From JANQOH01 sp965243325 (GTDB taxonomy: Bacteria; Pseudomonadota; Alphaproteobacteria; UBA7887): a stretch of DNA of 64,000 nt. Location of the stretch: the NCBI GenBank assembly GCA_965243325.1, contig CBDEUQ010000003.1, positions 2,294,001 through 2,358,000 of the forward strand, given 5' to 3'. Positions 27,039 to 35,518 of this stretch are shown here, piece after piece. Below the pieces are notes generated by a model. That model was given only the letters and a program-made list of their open reading frames with translations, ran no database searches and had not been told where the DNA came from. The translations under genes were made by a program, and so were the position numbers. Numbering within the stretch: the first letter of the stretch is position 1; each line of letters starts with the position of its first letter.

Positions 27039-28470
27039 TACTACAGTTGCGAATTTTTGCGAATGGTGATTTATTCCGTTCGGCCCTTTCAGCGGATGGA
27101 CGGAATGAGCGTTGCGGAGTGGTCTGGCTCTCTTGTGGAATGGGAACGGGAGCTGTGTTCATGGAAAGCCCGTCTGGGCTCGGTGTTCCGGCGTCGTCAG
27201 CTTCGTGAGACGGGAGGGGCGTTTCTGGACGGTCTTCTGTCGGGGATCGGCCGCAAGACGGGCTGGATGATGGCGGAGCAGGCGGGTCTGGCCCGGCCCT
27301 GGCGGATGCAGGGACTTCTCGGGCGGAACCGTTGGGACGCCGATGCGCTGCGAGACGAGGTGCGCGCCTACGCGGTGGAGGCGCTGGGCTGCGCGGACGG
27401 TGTGCTGGTGGTGGACGAGACGGGCTTCGTGAAGAAGGGCCGTCACTCGGTCGGCGTTGCGCGCCAATACACGGGCACGGCGGGCCGCGTGGAGAACAGC
27501 CAGGTCGGCGTGTTCCTCGCCTATGCGGGCCGTTTCGGCCAAGCACTGATCGACCGTCGGCTGTATCTGCCGCGAGACTGGGCGGCGGACGGCGCGCGGC
27601 GCGCAAAGACAAGCGTGCCGGACGAAGTCGCCTTCGCTACCAAGCCGGTGCTGGCCCGCGCGATGATTGGCGACGCTCTCGACGCCGGCATTCCCTGCGC
27701 CTTCGTTCTGGCCGACGCGGTCTACGGGTCCGACAGCCGGCTGCGGCAAATGCTGGAAGGGCGGAGACAGAGCTACGTGCTGGCGGTGCGCAGCAACCAC
27801 CATTTGAGGTTCCTCGCCTCGACCGGCTTGATCGAGACCGATCCCGCGACACTGGCCGACAATCTGGAGGAGGAAGCCTGGACGATCCATGCCGCCGGCG
27901 AGGGCAGCAAGGGCCTCAGGCTCTATGACTGGGCGCGCATCCCCATGCCGTGGCCCTGCCAGGGGGACCGGGAGCGCTGGCTGCTGATCCGCCGCTCCCG
28001 CAACGATCCCGACAAACGGGCCTACTATCTCGTCTTCTGTCCGACCGGCACAACGCTCGCCGAGCTCGCCGGCGCGGCCGGTCTGCGATGGACCATCGAG
28101 GAATGCTTCCAGAGGGCGAAGGACGATCTCGGCCTCGACCATTGCGAGGCCCGCTCCTGGCACGGCTGGCATCGCCATATCAGCCTCGTCATGGCCGCCG
28201 CCGCCTTCCTCGCCAAACTCGCCGCAGACCTGCGCCGCGCCGCATGCAGCAAACGGAACGAAACGAGTCCCGCAACCGCAATCGCCGCCTGACGCTGCTC
28301 ACTGCCCTCGTCCCTGCCGTTCCCGAAATCCGGACCCTCCTCGCCCGCCTCGCCTTTACGCCCTCACAAAGGCCTTCCGACATAATCCAATGGTCCCTCT
28401 GGCGACGAAAACACCAGGCAAGCGCCGCAATATCCCATTACAAACGACGACAAAACTCGCAACTGTAGTA
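27039..28470 (+). mobile_element. IS701-family insertion sequence, 1432 bp
   Basis: TACTACAGTTGCGA (27039-27052) and its exact complement TCGCAACTGTAGTA (28457-28470) are the ends. CTAG flanks both sides (27035-27038, 28471-28474), fitting the YTAR target of IS701. The left CTAG overlaps the last base of the neighbouring IS427-type element. Confidence 0.93.
27105..28292 (+). CDS. IS701-family transposase
   Basis: About 395 residues. The catalytic region shows DGVLVVDETGFVKKGRHSVGVARQYTGTAGRVENSQVGVF (first D), FVLADAVYGSDSRLRQMLE (second D) and RWTIEECFQRAKDDLGLDHCEARSWHGWHRHI (E). N-terminal MSVAEWSGSLVEWERELC is the usual family start; earlier in-frame starts at 27063 and 27095 are possible. 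The frame is intact. Confidence 0.92.
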   Translation: MSVAEWSGSLVEWERELCSWKARLGSVFRRRQLRETGGAFLDGLLSGIGRKTGWMMAEQAGLARPWRMQGLLGRNRWDADALRDEVRAYAVEALGCADGVLVVDETGFVKKGRHSVGVARQYTGTAGRVENSQVGVFLAYAGRFGQALIDRRLYLPRDWAADGARRAKTSVPDEVAFATKPVLARAMIGDALDAGIPCAFVLADAVYGSDSRLRQMLEGRRQSYVLAVRSNHHLRFLASTGLIETDPATLADNLEEEAWTIHAAGEGSKGLRLYDWARIPMPWPCQGDRERWLLIRRSRNDPDKRAYYLVFCPTGTTLAELAGAAGLRWTIEECFQRAKDDLGLDHCEARSWHGWHRHISLVMAAAAFLAKLAADLRRAACSKRNETSPATAIAA

Positions 28471-28474
28471 CTAG

Positions 28475-28645
28475 TGACGTGGGTCAACGAGCCTTTCGGT
28501 TCGTCCCTCTTAGTGGATACGAGGGTTCTCCTCACCGGCCCCCCACGTCGCGTAGCCGCCATGGCATCGTGTTCCTGTTCCGGCGTCTGCGGCGCTCAGG
28601 CCAGAGCGCGGGTGCCTATGGAAGCTTCGGGACAGAAAGGGGGGG
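28475..28645. other. Non-coding stretch with a tetraloop hairpin
   Basis: No credible gene. At 28481-28507 GGG, ACGAGCC, TTTC, GGTTCGT and CCC nest into one hairpin; on the minus strand its loop is GAAA, a GNRA tetraloop. This may be a remnant of a structured RNA. Confidence 0.35.
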
Positions 28646-28950
28646 TGGACCCTCGGGAATGCGTAGTGGGGAACCAATCGTATGGTGTGGGAATTGTACC
28701 AAGACGAGATGAGGGAAAGCGAAAATGCCATATACACGCCCAAGAATGATCCCGATTGGACCCTCGGGAAAGCGCAGTGGGGAACCAATCGTATGGTGTG
28801 GGAATTGTACCAAGACGAGATGAGGGAAAGCGCAAATGCCATATACGCGCCCAAGAATAATCCCAAGTGGACCCTCGGGAATGCGCAGTGGGGAACCAAT
28901 CGCATGGTGTGGGAATTGTACCAGGACGAGATGGGAGGAAAGTGTTGACC
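28646..28950 (+). repeat. 111-bp tandem repeat, about 2.7 units
   Basis: Units begin TGGACCCTCGGGAA at 28646, 28757 and 28868, with exactly 111 bp period and few differences. Because 111 is a multiple of three, the frame from ATG 28682 encodes 37-residue repeats (MVWELYQDEMRES...NAIY...WTLG...AQWGTNR) to 28948. Differences between units include silent third-position changes (CGT/CGC, CAA/CAG). Unit 1 has a TAG where units 2 and 3 have CAG. Whether an 88-residue peptide is made is uncertain; no clear ribosome site is seen. Confidence 0.75.
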
Positions 28951-29497
28951 GGGCTTACTCACGAGATGCGGTTTTCGTCAGTCGATTTCGACCGCTCAGG
29001 GCTGTAATTGATTCCGTCCAGGCTACTGTGCAGGATCCTTCCGATCGATTGCGCGCGGGACACGAGTTTGTTACTTACTGTGCACGGGACGGCAACGCGG
29101 AACGCGCTCAGGTATCGTGGCCCGTCGTCTCGCTCAAGCGCCGCAACGGCTCCAAATCCTTGCGGTAGCAGCGGTTTCGGCTGGCGTCAGTGGATTGGGC
29201 ACATGTGCCCATCGGACTCCATTCGGAGTCTGGGTCTACACACCCGACGCATCCAAGATGCTGACCCGTCAGCTGGGAAGCCATTGGAAGATGAGTCGAA
29301 TTCACCCATTTTTTCAACGACTTACCAGTCTTCCCGTTCTTCGCCTTCCGCTATCCGAACCTTGGCCGCGTTGCAGGTTCAGGACACGACCTTACCGGGA
29401 TTTAGCCTTGATCCACAAGGCCCCTCCCCGAGCAACGCCGCGCTTCTCCCTGCAACGATCTGGTGTAAAATACACCGATTCGTCGAACAGGGATACG
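28951..29497. other. Gene-free region upstream of the restriction module, with two inverted repeats
   Basis: About 550 bp without a convincing gene. It holds a perfect 14-bp palindrome GGGCACATGTGCCC (29197-29210) and, 4 bp on, a hairpin GACTCC-ATTC-GGAGTC (29215-29230). They are about 270-300 bp upstream of the RHH gene and could be operators. Confidence 0.45.
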
Positions 29498-29740
29498 ATG
29501 CCCATGGGTCGGCCTAAGCAGCACAAGCAGACCGCTCGGCTCAGCGTCAGCTTCGAAAAGGCCGATTATGATCGCGTGACCGCGATTGCCGAAGCCAACG
29601 ATGTATCCTCAGCGTGGATCATTCGAAAAGCCGTGACCGCCTATTTGGACGCTTTCGGACATTCCGCACTTCCCCTTGGTGCGCAGCGCGAGCAGCAGCA
29701 ACTAGGTGCAATGGCAGCTGACGAAAGGCGGGGCCGGTGA
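29498..29740 (+). CDS. Ribbon-helix-helix (CopG-like) regulator
   Basis: 80 residues. The core TARLSVSFEKADYDRVTAIAEANDVSSAWIIRKAVTAYLD is a standard strand-helix-helix, with the basic N-terminus GRPKQHKQ. Its TGA overlaps the GTG start of the nuclease gene (GTGA), so it is co-translated with it. It likely represses the restriction module or, less likely, acts as an antitoxin-like partner. Confidence 0.75.
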   Translation: MPMGRPKQHKQTARLSVSFEKADYDRVTAIAEANDVSSAWIIRKAVTAYLDAFGHSALPLGAQREQQQLGAMAADERRGR

Positions 29741-31104
29741 GCAGAAGAAGTGATCTTCCCTTCGGCAGCGAGTTTTCGCCCTCGCAGATCGAACTCCCAA
29801 GAGTATTGGAGTTTGCGGCCCTTCATGGCGGCGACTGGCGTGCCTTTGAGGAAACCGTACGAGTAGCCTATTTCGAGGGACACAAGACCAGCGCCTACAA
29901 TCGGGCCAAGCTCGCCAATAATACCAAGCTGGGAATGGTCGCCTACGGGATCATCGACCGGGACGCAACGCTGACCCCGTTTGGCCAAGAGCTCTACGAT
30001 CTACGCAATGACGAAGATGCCCTGCATGACCGATTGGCCAGGCACATTCTTCTCAACCTTCGCGGAATGACTCTCGTTCAGTGTATTCGCGACATGGTAT
30101 CGGCTGGCGAACAAGTGAATCTCACTACTCTTCGAGAGGGTCTCTCAGCACGGGGCATCCACTACCCATCCGGGGGCAAGCACCCAAGCATGATGCGCCT
30201 ATGGCTCGCCAAGGCCGGAGTCTTCACTGGCAGCCGTTGGCAAGTCAATGAGCGCAGAATTGAAGAAATCCTCGGCGTTGATCCAGACGAATTCGCGGTT
30301 CTAGGCGATTTCACCGTCGAGCAGAGAGCCTTCCTGAAAGCTCTTGCGAACATGGGGGCCGATAATCCGCAGCCCGCCAATGCAGTAGCCAAGCTCGCTA
30401 CAGCGACCTATGGCGTAAAGTTTCCAGAAAAGAGCCTGCCGAAGTTAGTCCTCAACGATTTGGAGAGTGCGGGATACATCACGACAGAGAAGACCACGAC
30501 GGGACGAGGTGCCAAACCCTTTCAGGTGTTTCCCACTGACAAGCTGATCACCGATGTAGTTGAACCACTCCTTGAGCAGCTTCGAGAACAAACCGATCCG
30601 AAGCTATTGGCGCTACTGCGAACGCCGCTCTCCGCGATCTTGGAGGAAATGAAAGGCAAGGATCGCTATAGGGCAGGATTGGCTCTTGAGGCGTTGGCTT
30701 TCAAGATCATGCGCCTACTTGACATGACCTACGTTGCGACTCGGTTACGCGCGAAACAGACAGGTGGCGCAGAAGTCGATCTAATCTTCGAAAGTGCTCG
30801 CCTAGTGTTCTTCCGCTGGCAGATTCAGTGTAAGAACACAGCACGTGTTTCGTTGGACGATGTTGCAAAGGAAGTGGGCCTTACTCATTTCCTGAAGAGT
30901 AATGTGATTGTCATAGTAACAACAGGAGAGATTAGCAGCGAGGCTCGACGATACGCTAACAAGATTATGGCTGATTCAAACCTTGCAATCGTCATGCTGG
31001 ACGGCGGCGACCTAATTGCAATAAGTGAACAACCAGCGGAAATATTGCGAGCATTCGAGCGCGAAGCTCGTCATGCAATGAACCTAAAGAAGCTCGATCT
31101 CTGA
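29737..31104 (+). CDS. Restriction endonuclease with Mrr-like PD-(D/E)XK catalytic domain
   Basis: 455 residues from GTG. The N-terminal ~300 residues look like winged-helix DNA-reading modules (LTPFGQELYDLR; LPKLVLNDLESAGYITTEKTT). The C-terminal domain has LALEALAFKIMRLLD, GGAEVDLIF with Asp348, then WQIQCKNT with Gln364 and Lys366: a D-x15-QxK arrangement as in Mrr-type nucleases, where Q can replace the usual E. It probably cuts unmodified DNA and is paired with the methyltransferase 16 bp downstream. Composition is lower in GC than the element average, which suggests separate acquisition. Confidence 0.8.
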   Translation: MSRRSDLPFGSEFSPSQIELPRVLEFAALHGGDWRAFEETVRVAYFEGHKTSAYNRAKLANNTKLGMVAYGIIDRDATLTPFGQELYDLRNDEDALHDRLARHILLNLRGMTLVQCIRDMVSAGEQVNLTTLREGLSARGIHYPSGGKHPSMMRLWLAKAGVFTGSRWQVNERRIEEILGVDPDEFAVLGDFTVEQRAFLKALANMGADNPQPANAVAKLATATYGVKFPEKSLPKLVLNDLESAGYITTEKTTTGRGAKPFQVFPTDKLITDVVEPLLEQLREQTDPKLLALLRTPLSAILEEMKGKDRYRAGLALEALAFKIMRLLDMTYVATRLRAKQTGGAEVDLIFESARLVFFRWQIQCKNTARVSLDDVAKEVGLTHFLKSNVIVIVTTGEISSEARRYANKIMADSNLAIVMLDGGDLIAISEQPAEILRAFEREARHAMNLKKLDL

Positions 31105-31120
31105 TGGGGGAGGCTAGACT

Positions 31121-32164
31121 ATGACAACCGGTAAGCCTCCGAGTGTAGTTCATAAGACATCTCATGGTCTTATCTATCACGGTGATAGTCTAGAAGTAAT
31201 GAAAGCGACGAAGCCGGCATCAATTTCCCTAGTAATGACAAGCCCGCCCTTCGCATTGACGCGCAAGAAGGACTACGGCAACAAGCAAGAAGACGATTAT
31301 CTCGAATGGTTCCGCTGTTTCGCGGAGCAGTTTCGTCGCATCTTGAAGGAAGATGGAAGCCTCGTAATTGATCTAGGCGGCGCATGGAAACCCGGAATAC
31401 CGGTGCGCAGCCTTTATCACTTCAAGCTACTAATCATGCTTTGCGAGGAATATGATTTTCACCTTTCTCAAGAATTTTACTGGTGGAATCCATCTAAGCT
31501 CCCTACGCCCGCGGAGTGGGTCAATGTACGGAGAATCCGGGTAAAGGATGGAGTCAATACTGTTTGGTGGTTGTCCAAGACGCCATGGCCGCGCGCTAGT
31601 AATCGACGAGTCTTGCAGCCGTATAGCGACAGCATGAAAACTTTGTTGAGCAACGGTTATAAGCCAATGCTTCGTCCATCGGGACACGACATCAGCGATA
31701 AATTCTCTATCGACAATGGTGCTGCGATCCCGCCCAATCTCATCGCTATTCCAAACACAGAAAGCAACAGCAGTTATTTGCGTTACTGCAAGGAGATCGG
31801 GATCAAGGCGCATCCTGCACGTTTTCCAGCCGCATTGCCGGAATATTTTGTCAGGATGGTAACGGATCCGGGGGACTTGGTTCTAGATCCATTTGCTGGA
31901 AGTTGCGTCACGGGCGAGGTTGCGGAACGATTGGGGCGCAAGTGGGTATGTGTTGAACTTGTCGAATCATATCTGCGTGGAGCCAAGGCAAGATTTGGAC
32001 AGACGGCGGAGGCACCGAAGCCGAAGAACTCAAAGAGGGATGCTGACGGGTACTACCGCATTCCCCATCCCGGATTGCTTTGGAACGGACGTGCGGAGGA
32101 TGATGAAGAACCGCTGCCTAAGGATGGCGGCAGACGGCGAACTAGGACAACAGGTATGCCGTAG
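31121..32164 (+). CDS. DNA methyltransferase of the restriction module (beta class, probably N4-cytosine)
   Basis: 347 residues. Motif IV is TSPPF at residues 40-44, and motif I DPFAGSCVTGEVAERLGRKWVCVE is near residue 256, the order of beta-class amino-methyltransferases; the SPPF form favours N4-cytosine. HGDSLEVM near the N-terminus and FPAALPEYFVRMVTDPGDLVLDPF fit the family. With the upstream nuclease it makes a type II system. The C-terminal ~50 residues are charged and unrecognised. Confidence 0.9.
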   Translation: MTTGKPPSVVHKTSHGLIYHGDSLEVMKATKPASISLVMTSPPFALTRKKDYGNKQEDDYLEWFRCFAEQFRRILKEDGSLVIDLGGAWKPGIPVRSLYHFKLLIMLCEEYDFHLSQEFYWWNPSKLPTPAEWVNVRRIRVKDGVNTVWWLSKTPWPRASNRRVLQPYSDSMKTLLSNGYKPMLRPSGHDISDKFSIDNGAAIPPNLIAIPNTESNSSYLRYCKEIGIKAHPARFPAALPEYFVRMVTDPGDLVLDPFAGSCVTGEVAERLGRKWVCVELVESYLRGAKARFGQTAEAPKPKNSKRDADGYYRIPHPGLLWNGRAEDDEEPLPKDGGRRRTRTTGMP

Positions 32165-32250
32165 CATCTTTACGATATATTGAAGGCATCTAAAATGAAG
32201 AAGTCAGTCTATTGACAATGTTTTGGGGGTACAAAAGTAAGTTGATTCGA

Positions 32251-32760
32251 TCACTCTTTCGTCTTCGTGCTTGCAGTCATTTTTTTCCATCGACGACGAT
32301 CCTTCCAAATCATGTATCGCCCTCTTATGTAACCGTAAGCTCGTAGTGTTTCTGCGCACTCTGCGGCACCAAGTACAAAATCAGAAACACTTGGATTCTC
32401 TACCGGCTCTTTCAGCCATCGCTTGTACTTCCGAATCAATATAATGTGTCGCAGTCGGGATTGAGATCGTGGAAGTGGTTGCGTCTCCGGTTTCGGTGCT
32501 GAAGCCCAAGAAACTAATTCCTCGCCACTCGTTTGCAGGTCTTCGAGTTCACGAATTGCGTGATTCTTGAGGTATTCAGCAACAGCAAATGGCACAGCGA
32601 CAATGATTCCGAACCCAATAAAGGGTAGCACGGCTTCCAGAAAAGGAATGGCTTCCTTTATAACTGTACGCGCTCCAAACAGGTCAACCGCGAGGCCCCA
32701 CCCGAATGCGAATAGCGAAGCAAAGCAGCCGAGCGACATATATTTCCGTAGAGGCTCCAT
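32251..32760 (-). CDS. Uncharacterised protein with two transmembrane helices
   Basis: 169 residues from ATG 32760, which has AGAAGG upstream; a longer frame from TTG 32826 would overlap the integrase before it and is less likely. Hydrophobic segments LGCFASLFAFGWGLAVDLFG and FLEAVLPFIGFGIIVAVPFAVAEYL lie in the first 80 residues, followed by a basic cytoplasmic tail (RHIILIRKYKRWLK). The family is unrecognised. It follows integrase A on the same strand and converges with the methyltransferase gene. Confidence 0.6.
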   Translation of the reverse strand: MEPLRKYMSLGCFASLFAFGWGLAVDLFGARTVIKEAIPFLEAVLPFIGFGIIVAVPFAVAEYLKNHAIRELEDLQTSGEELVSWASAPKPETQPLPRSQSRLRHIILIRKYKRWLKEPVENPSVSDFVLGAAECAETLRAYGYIRGRYMIWKDRRRWKKMTASTKTKE

Positions 32761-32788
32761 CCTTCTATGTTGGCACGACTTGTGCCCG

Positions 32789-33958
32789 TCAGCCCATCTT
32801 TGTGTGGGGCGAAAGTTTGCGCTCAATCGCCACCGCCACCCGCTCGGCGGCTTGGCTCAGGGTTGCGTCGTCGAGATGGACATAGCGGTTGGTGGTGCTG
32901 GCGCGCCGGTGTCCTAGCAGGCGGCCCGCGACATGCAAGCTTTCCCCGTTCATGACCGCATGCGAGGCGTGCGCGTGTCGAAGATCGTGAAGCCGCGCAT
33001 CCGCCACGATCCCGGCCGCGCTGCGCGTCCTCTTCCAAAACCAGTTCAGGACATGTTCAGCCAGTGGCCCGCCCCCATCTTTGCCGGGAGACACCCACTC
33101 CCCGGACGCCGTCCCGGCGAGGCTGGCCAGCAGGTCCCGCGCCGCCCCGCCGAGCAGAACGTGCCTCGGTCCCGTCTTCGCGTCAATCAGCGTCAAGCGG
33201 TCCGGCTTGACCTCGGACCACCGCAGGCAGCGTATCTCGCCCGGCCTGCACCCGGTCAGCAGCAACAGGCGCACCGCCGCGACGCAGACCGGGCTTTCGG
33301 CTTCGCGCTGGCGCAGCATCGTGCCGAGCTTTGCCAGATCGTCCGCGCCGAGCAGCCGACCGCGCGGCGGACGGCGGTAGCGCACGATCCCCTTGCACGG
33401 GTTCCCGGCGGCTTCGGGCCGATGGCCCCACGCGATGGCGCAGTCGAACATGTTGCGCAGTATGTCATGACTTCGATTCGCGCCGCCCGGCTTTCTGCGT
33501 CCGTATTCGTGGAAGAAGCGGGCGATGTCGGCCCTTACTACCGAGCCGACGCGCAAATGGCCGATAGCGGGCAGGATGGCGCCGTTGAGGTAGCTCAGGG
33601 TCGCTTTCACCGTGGACGGTTTCCACGCCGGCGAGCGCCGCTCGACGTATTCGGCGGCGAACTTCGTCAGCGTCGGGCCGGAAGCGGGAAGGGGCACGGG
33701 ACTCCCGCCGCCCTTCTCGCGCGCGAGGAAGGCGAGCGCGGCGGCCCGCGCCTGGTCGGCCTTCACCGCGTCGGGCTTGCCGAGCGTGACGCGGCGCGGC
33801 GTGCTGTCGCGCCGGAAGCGGAACACCCAGGACCGCGCGCCGTTGGGCTGGACGCGCAGCATGAAGCCTTGCAGGGCGGTATCGTGGATGGCGTATTCGC
33901 GCTCGCGCGGACGGGCCGCGAGCGCCAGCGCATCGGTCAGGCGGGCGCGCTCGGTCAT
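32789..33958 (-). CDS. Tyrosine recombinase A (pair 1, alpha subtype)
   Basis: 389 residues. The N-terminal DUF4102-like domain contains PREREYAIHD, then a core-binding SAM-like domain and a catalytic domain with Arg in LLTGCRPGEI, Lys in DAKTGPR, HDLRHAHAS and LLGHRRASTTNRYVHL ending in the nucleophile Tyr. All catalytic residues are present. Its ATG overlaps the stop of recombinase B by 4 bp. The PRExxY N-terminus and RYVHL context are shared with recombinases C and E. Confidence 0.93.
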   Translation of the reverse strand: MTERARLTDALALAARPREREYAIHDTALQGFMLRVQPNGARSWVFRFRRDSTPRRVTLGKPDAVKADQARAAALAFLAREKGGGSPVPLPASGPTLTKFAAEYVERRSPAWKPSTVKATLSYLNGAILPAIGHLRVGSVVRADIARFFHEYGRRKPGGANRSHDILRNMFDCAIAWGHRPEAAGNPCKGIVRYRRPPRGRLLGADDLAKLGTMLRQREAESPVCVAAVRLLLLTGCRPGEIRCLRWSEVKPDRLTLIDAKTGPRHVLLGGAARDLLASLAGTASGEWVSPGKDGGGPLAEHVLNWFWKRTRSAAGIVADARLHDLRHAHASHAVMNGESLHVAGRLLGHRRASTTNRYVHLDDATLSQAAERVAVAIERKLSPHTKMG

Positions 33959-35097
33959 CGGCCCGCTTCCCCGCCGTCGAGCATGTCGGCAAGGCCGCGC
34001 GACACCCTGTTCGCGGCATCGAACACGGAGTCCTCAGCAAGATGCGCATAGCCGAAGGTGGTCTTGATGTCAGCATGACCGAGCAGCCCGGCCACGACGC
34101 GGAGGCCCTCGCCGCCGCCGACCGCGACCCCCGCGTGGCTATGTCGGAGATCGTGAATGCGCAGCGTCGGCAGCCCCGCCGCCGCGCGGATCGCGCCCCA
34201 TGCCTTGTCCACCGAGACAGGCCCGCCGCAGGGAGACGCGAACACCCACGGGCAGTTGGTCCGGCGAGACTGTGCCGCGAGCACGGCGCGGGCGGGTGAC
34301 GCGAGCCAGATCGTGCGCGGGCCGGTCTTCGAATCGGGCAGCACCGCTCGGTCACCGTGGACATACTCCCACTTGAGTCGCAGCGCCTCGGACTTGCGCG
34401 CGCCGGTGTAGAGCAGGAAGCGCACCACGGCGACGGCGACCGGCCATCCCGCCTCCGCGTCGTCGAGCGCCCAACCGAGCGCGGCGAACTCGTCGTCGGT
34501 CAGGTAGTGCGCCTCGAAGCCGGTCTTGCGCCGCCGCAGTCCCTTGCACGGGTTGGAATCCTCGCGCCGCAGACCGAGCGCCTCGGCGTGCTTCATCATC
34601 GACGACATTGCCGCCAGCACCCAATTCGCCGAGCCGGGACGCACGGTCGCGATCCCGTCGTGCCAGTCGCGCACATCCTTCGCCCTGATCGAATCGACCG
34701 GGCGGTTGCCGAACGCGGGCAGTATCCAGCGACGCACGTTGAAAGCATACCCCTCCCGCGTCGCGGGCTTCCATCGCTCTGCGCAGTCGGCAAGGAACGT
34801 CGGCGCGAACGCCCGCACCGTCGGCACCGCCGCCGTTGCACCGTTCGCCTGCGTCTCGGCGAACATCGCTCGCGCCGCGTGCCGCGCGTCCTCGACCGTC
34901 AGAGCGTCGAGCGCGCCGAGCGTCCGCTTGACGACGGAGCCGTTGCAGCGCCGATGCACGATCCACGTCTTGCGCCCGTTCGCGCGCACCCGGAGGCCGA
35001 GTCCCGGTGCCGCGCTGTCCCACAGCACGGCCTCCCGCCCGTCCGCAAGCGCGAAGGCACGCGCGCGCGCCATCGTGATCTTCGTTCTGTTCGCCAT
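33955..35097 (-). CDS. Tyrosine recombinase B (pair 1, beta subtype)
   Basis: 380 residues. LWDSAAPGLGLRVRANGRKTWIV marks the N-terminal domain. Catalytic motifs are YTGARKSEAL, DSKTGPRTI, IHDLRHSHAG and LLGHADIKTTFGYAHL. The NGRKTWIV strand and the GY before the active-site tyrosine are shared with D and F, not with A, C and E. It is transcribed just before A. Confidence 0.93.
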   Translation of the reverse strand: MANRTKITMARARAFALADGREAVLWDSAAPGLGLRVRANGRKTWIVHRRCNGSVVKRTLGALDALTVEDARHAARAMFAETQANGATAAVPTVRAFAPTFLADCAERWKPATREGYAFNVRRWILPAFGNRPVDSIRAKDVRDWHDGIATVRPGSANWVLAAMSSMMKHAEALGLRREDSNPCKGLRRRKTGFEAHYLTDDEFAALGWALDDAEAGWPVAVAVVRFLLYTGARKSEALRLKWEYVHGDRAVLPDSKTGPRTIWLASPARAVLAAQSRRTNCPWVFASPCGGPVSVDKAWGAIRAAAGLPTLRIHDLRHSHAGVAVGGGEGLRVVAGLLGHADIKTTFGYAHLAEDSVFDAANRVSRGLADMLDGGEAGR

Positions 35098-35222
35098 GGT
35101 CCGATCCCTTCCGCTCGTTTCGGTCTCGACCGGAGCGGCGCGGGTGTCCCCGTTGGGGGAACACCCAGGACACGCCGGGTAACGAAGCCGGGTCCGGAGT
35201 TCGGAAGGTCGGAAGTGCCGCG

Positions 35223-35348
35223 CTCAAACGCCGCGCGGGCTGCAAGCCGTTGCTATGTCTGGGCTTACACCGCTTCGCGGATGCGTGGGCGGATTGCGAT
35301 CTCTACGCCATGCGGCGCGGTCGAATCACACCCCACGCACCGATGGTG
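35223..35348 (+). repeat. Diverged 126-bp repeat R1, between divergent recombinase pairs 1 and 2
   Basis: It aligns with 41671-41797 over nearly identical length. Best conserved are the start (CTCAAxCGCCGCxCGGGCT), the middle (ACGCCATxCGGCGCG) and the end (CACACCCCACGCACCG then TGGTG). It precedes recombinase C by 170 bp. It may be an attachment or arm region of a nested element. Confidence 0.6.
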
Positions 35349-35518
35349 CCCTTTCCGCGAGTGCCCGCCTTCGCTTGAACTGGCGGAATATCCCTTTGCG
35401 TCAGCGACTTACGGAGCGGACGGTCTCAATCCGCCTCGCGGCTTCCCCGATGAAACGCCGCCGCGGCTGCTTCCTGCATTACCGGCCAGCCGCGCGGCCC
35501 GAACAGGGAGCCGCGAGC

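Noticed and set aside
28646..28950. CRISPR array
   Set aside because: The 111-bp unit is a near-perfect tandem repeat with no unique spacers, only about 2.7 copies, and no cas genes.
32761..32826. TTG start for the membrane protein at 32251-32760
   Set aside because: It would overlap recombinase A by 38 bp, whereas ATG 32760 has AGAAGG just upstream.
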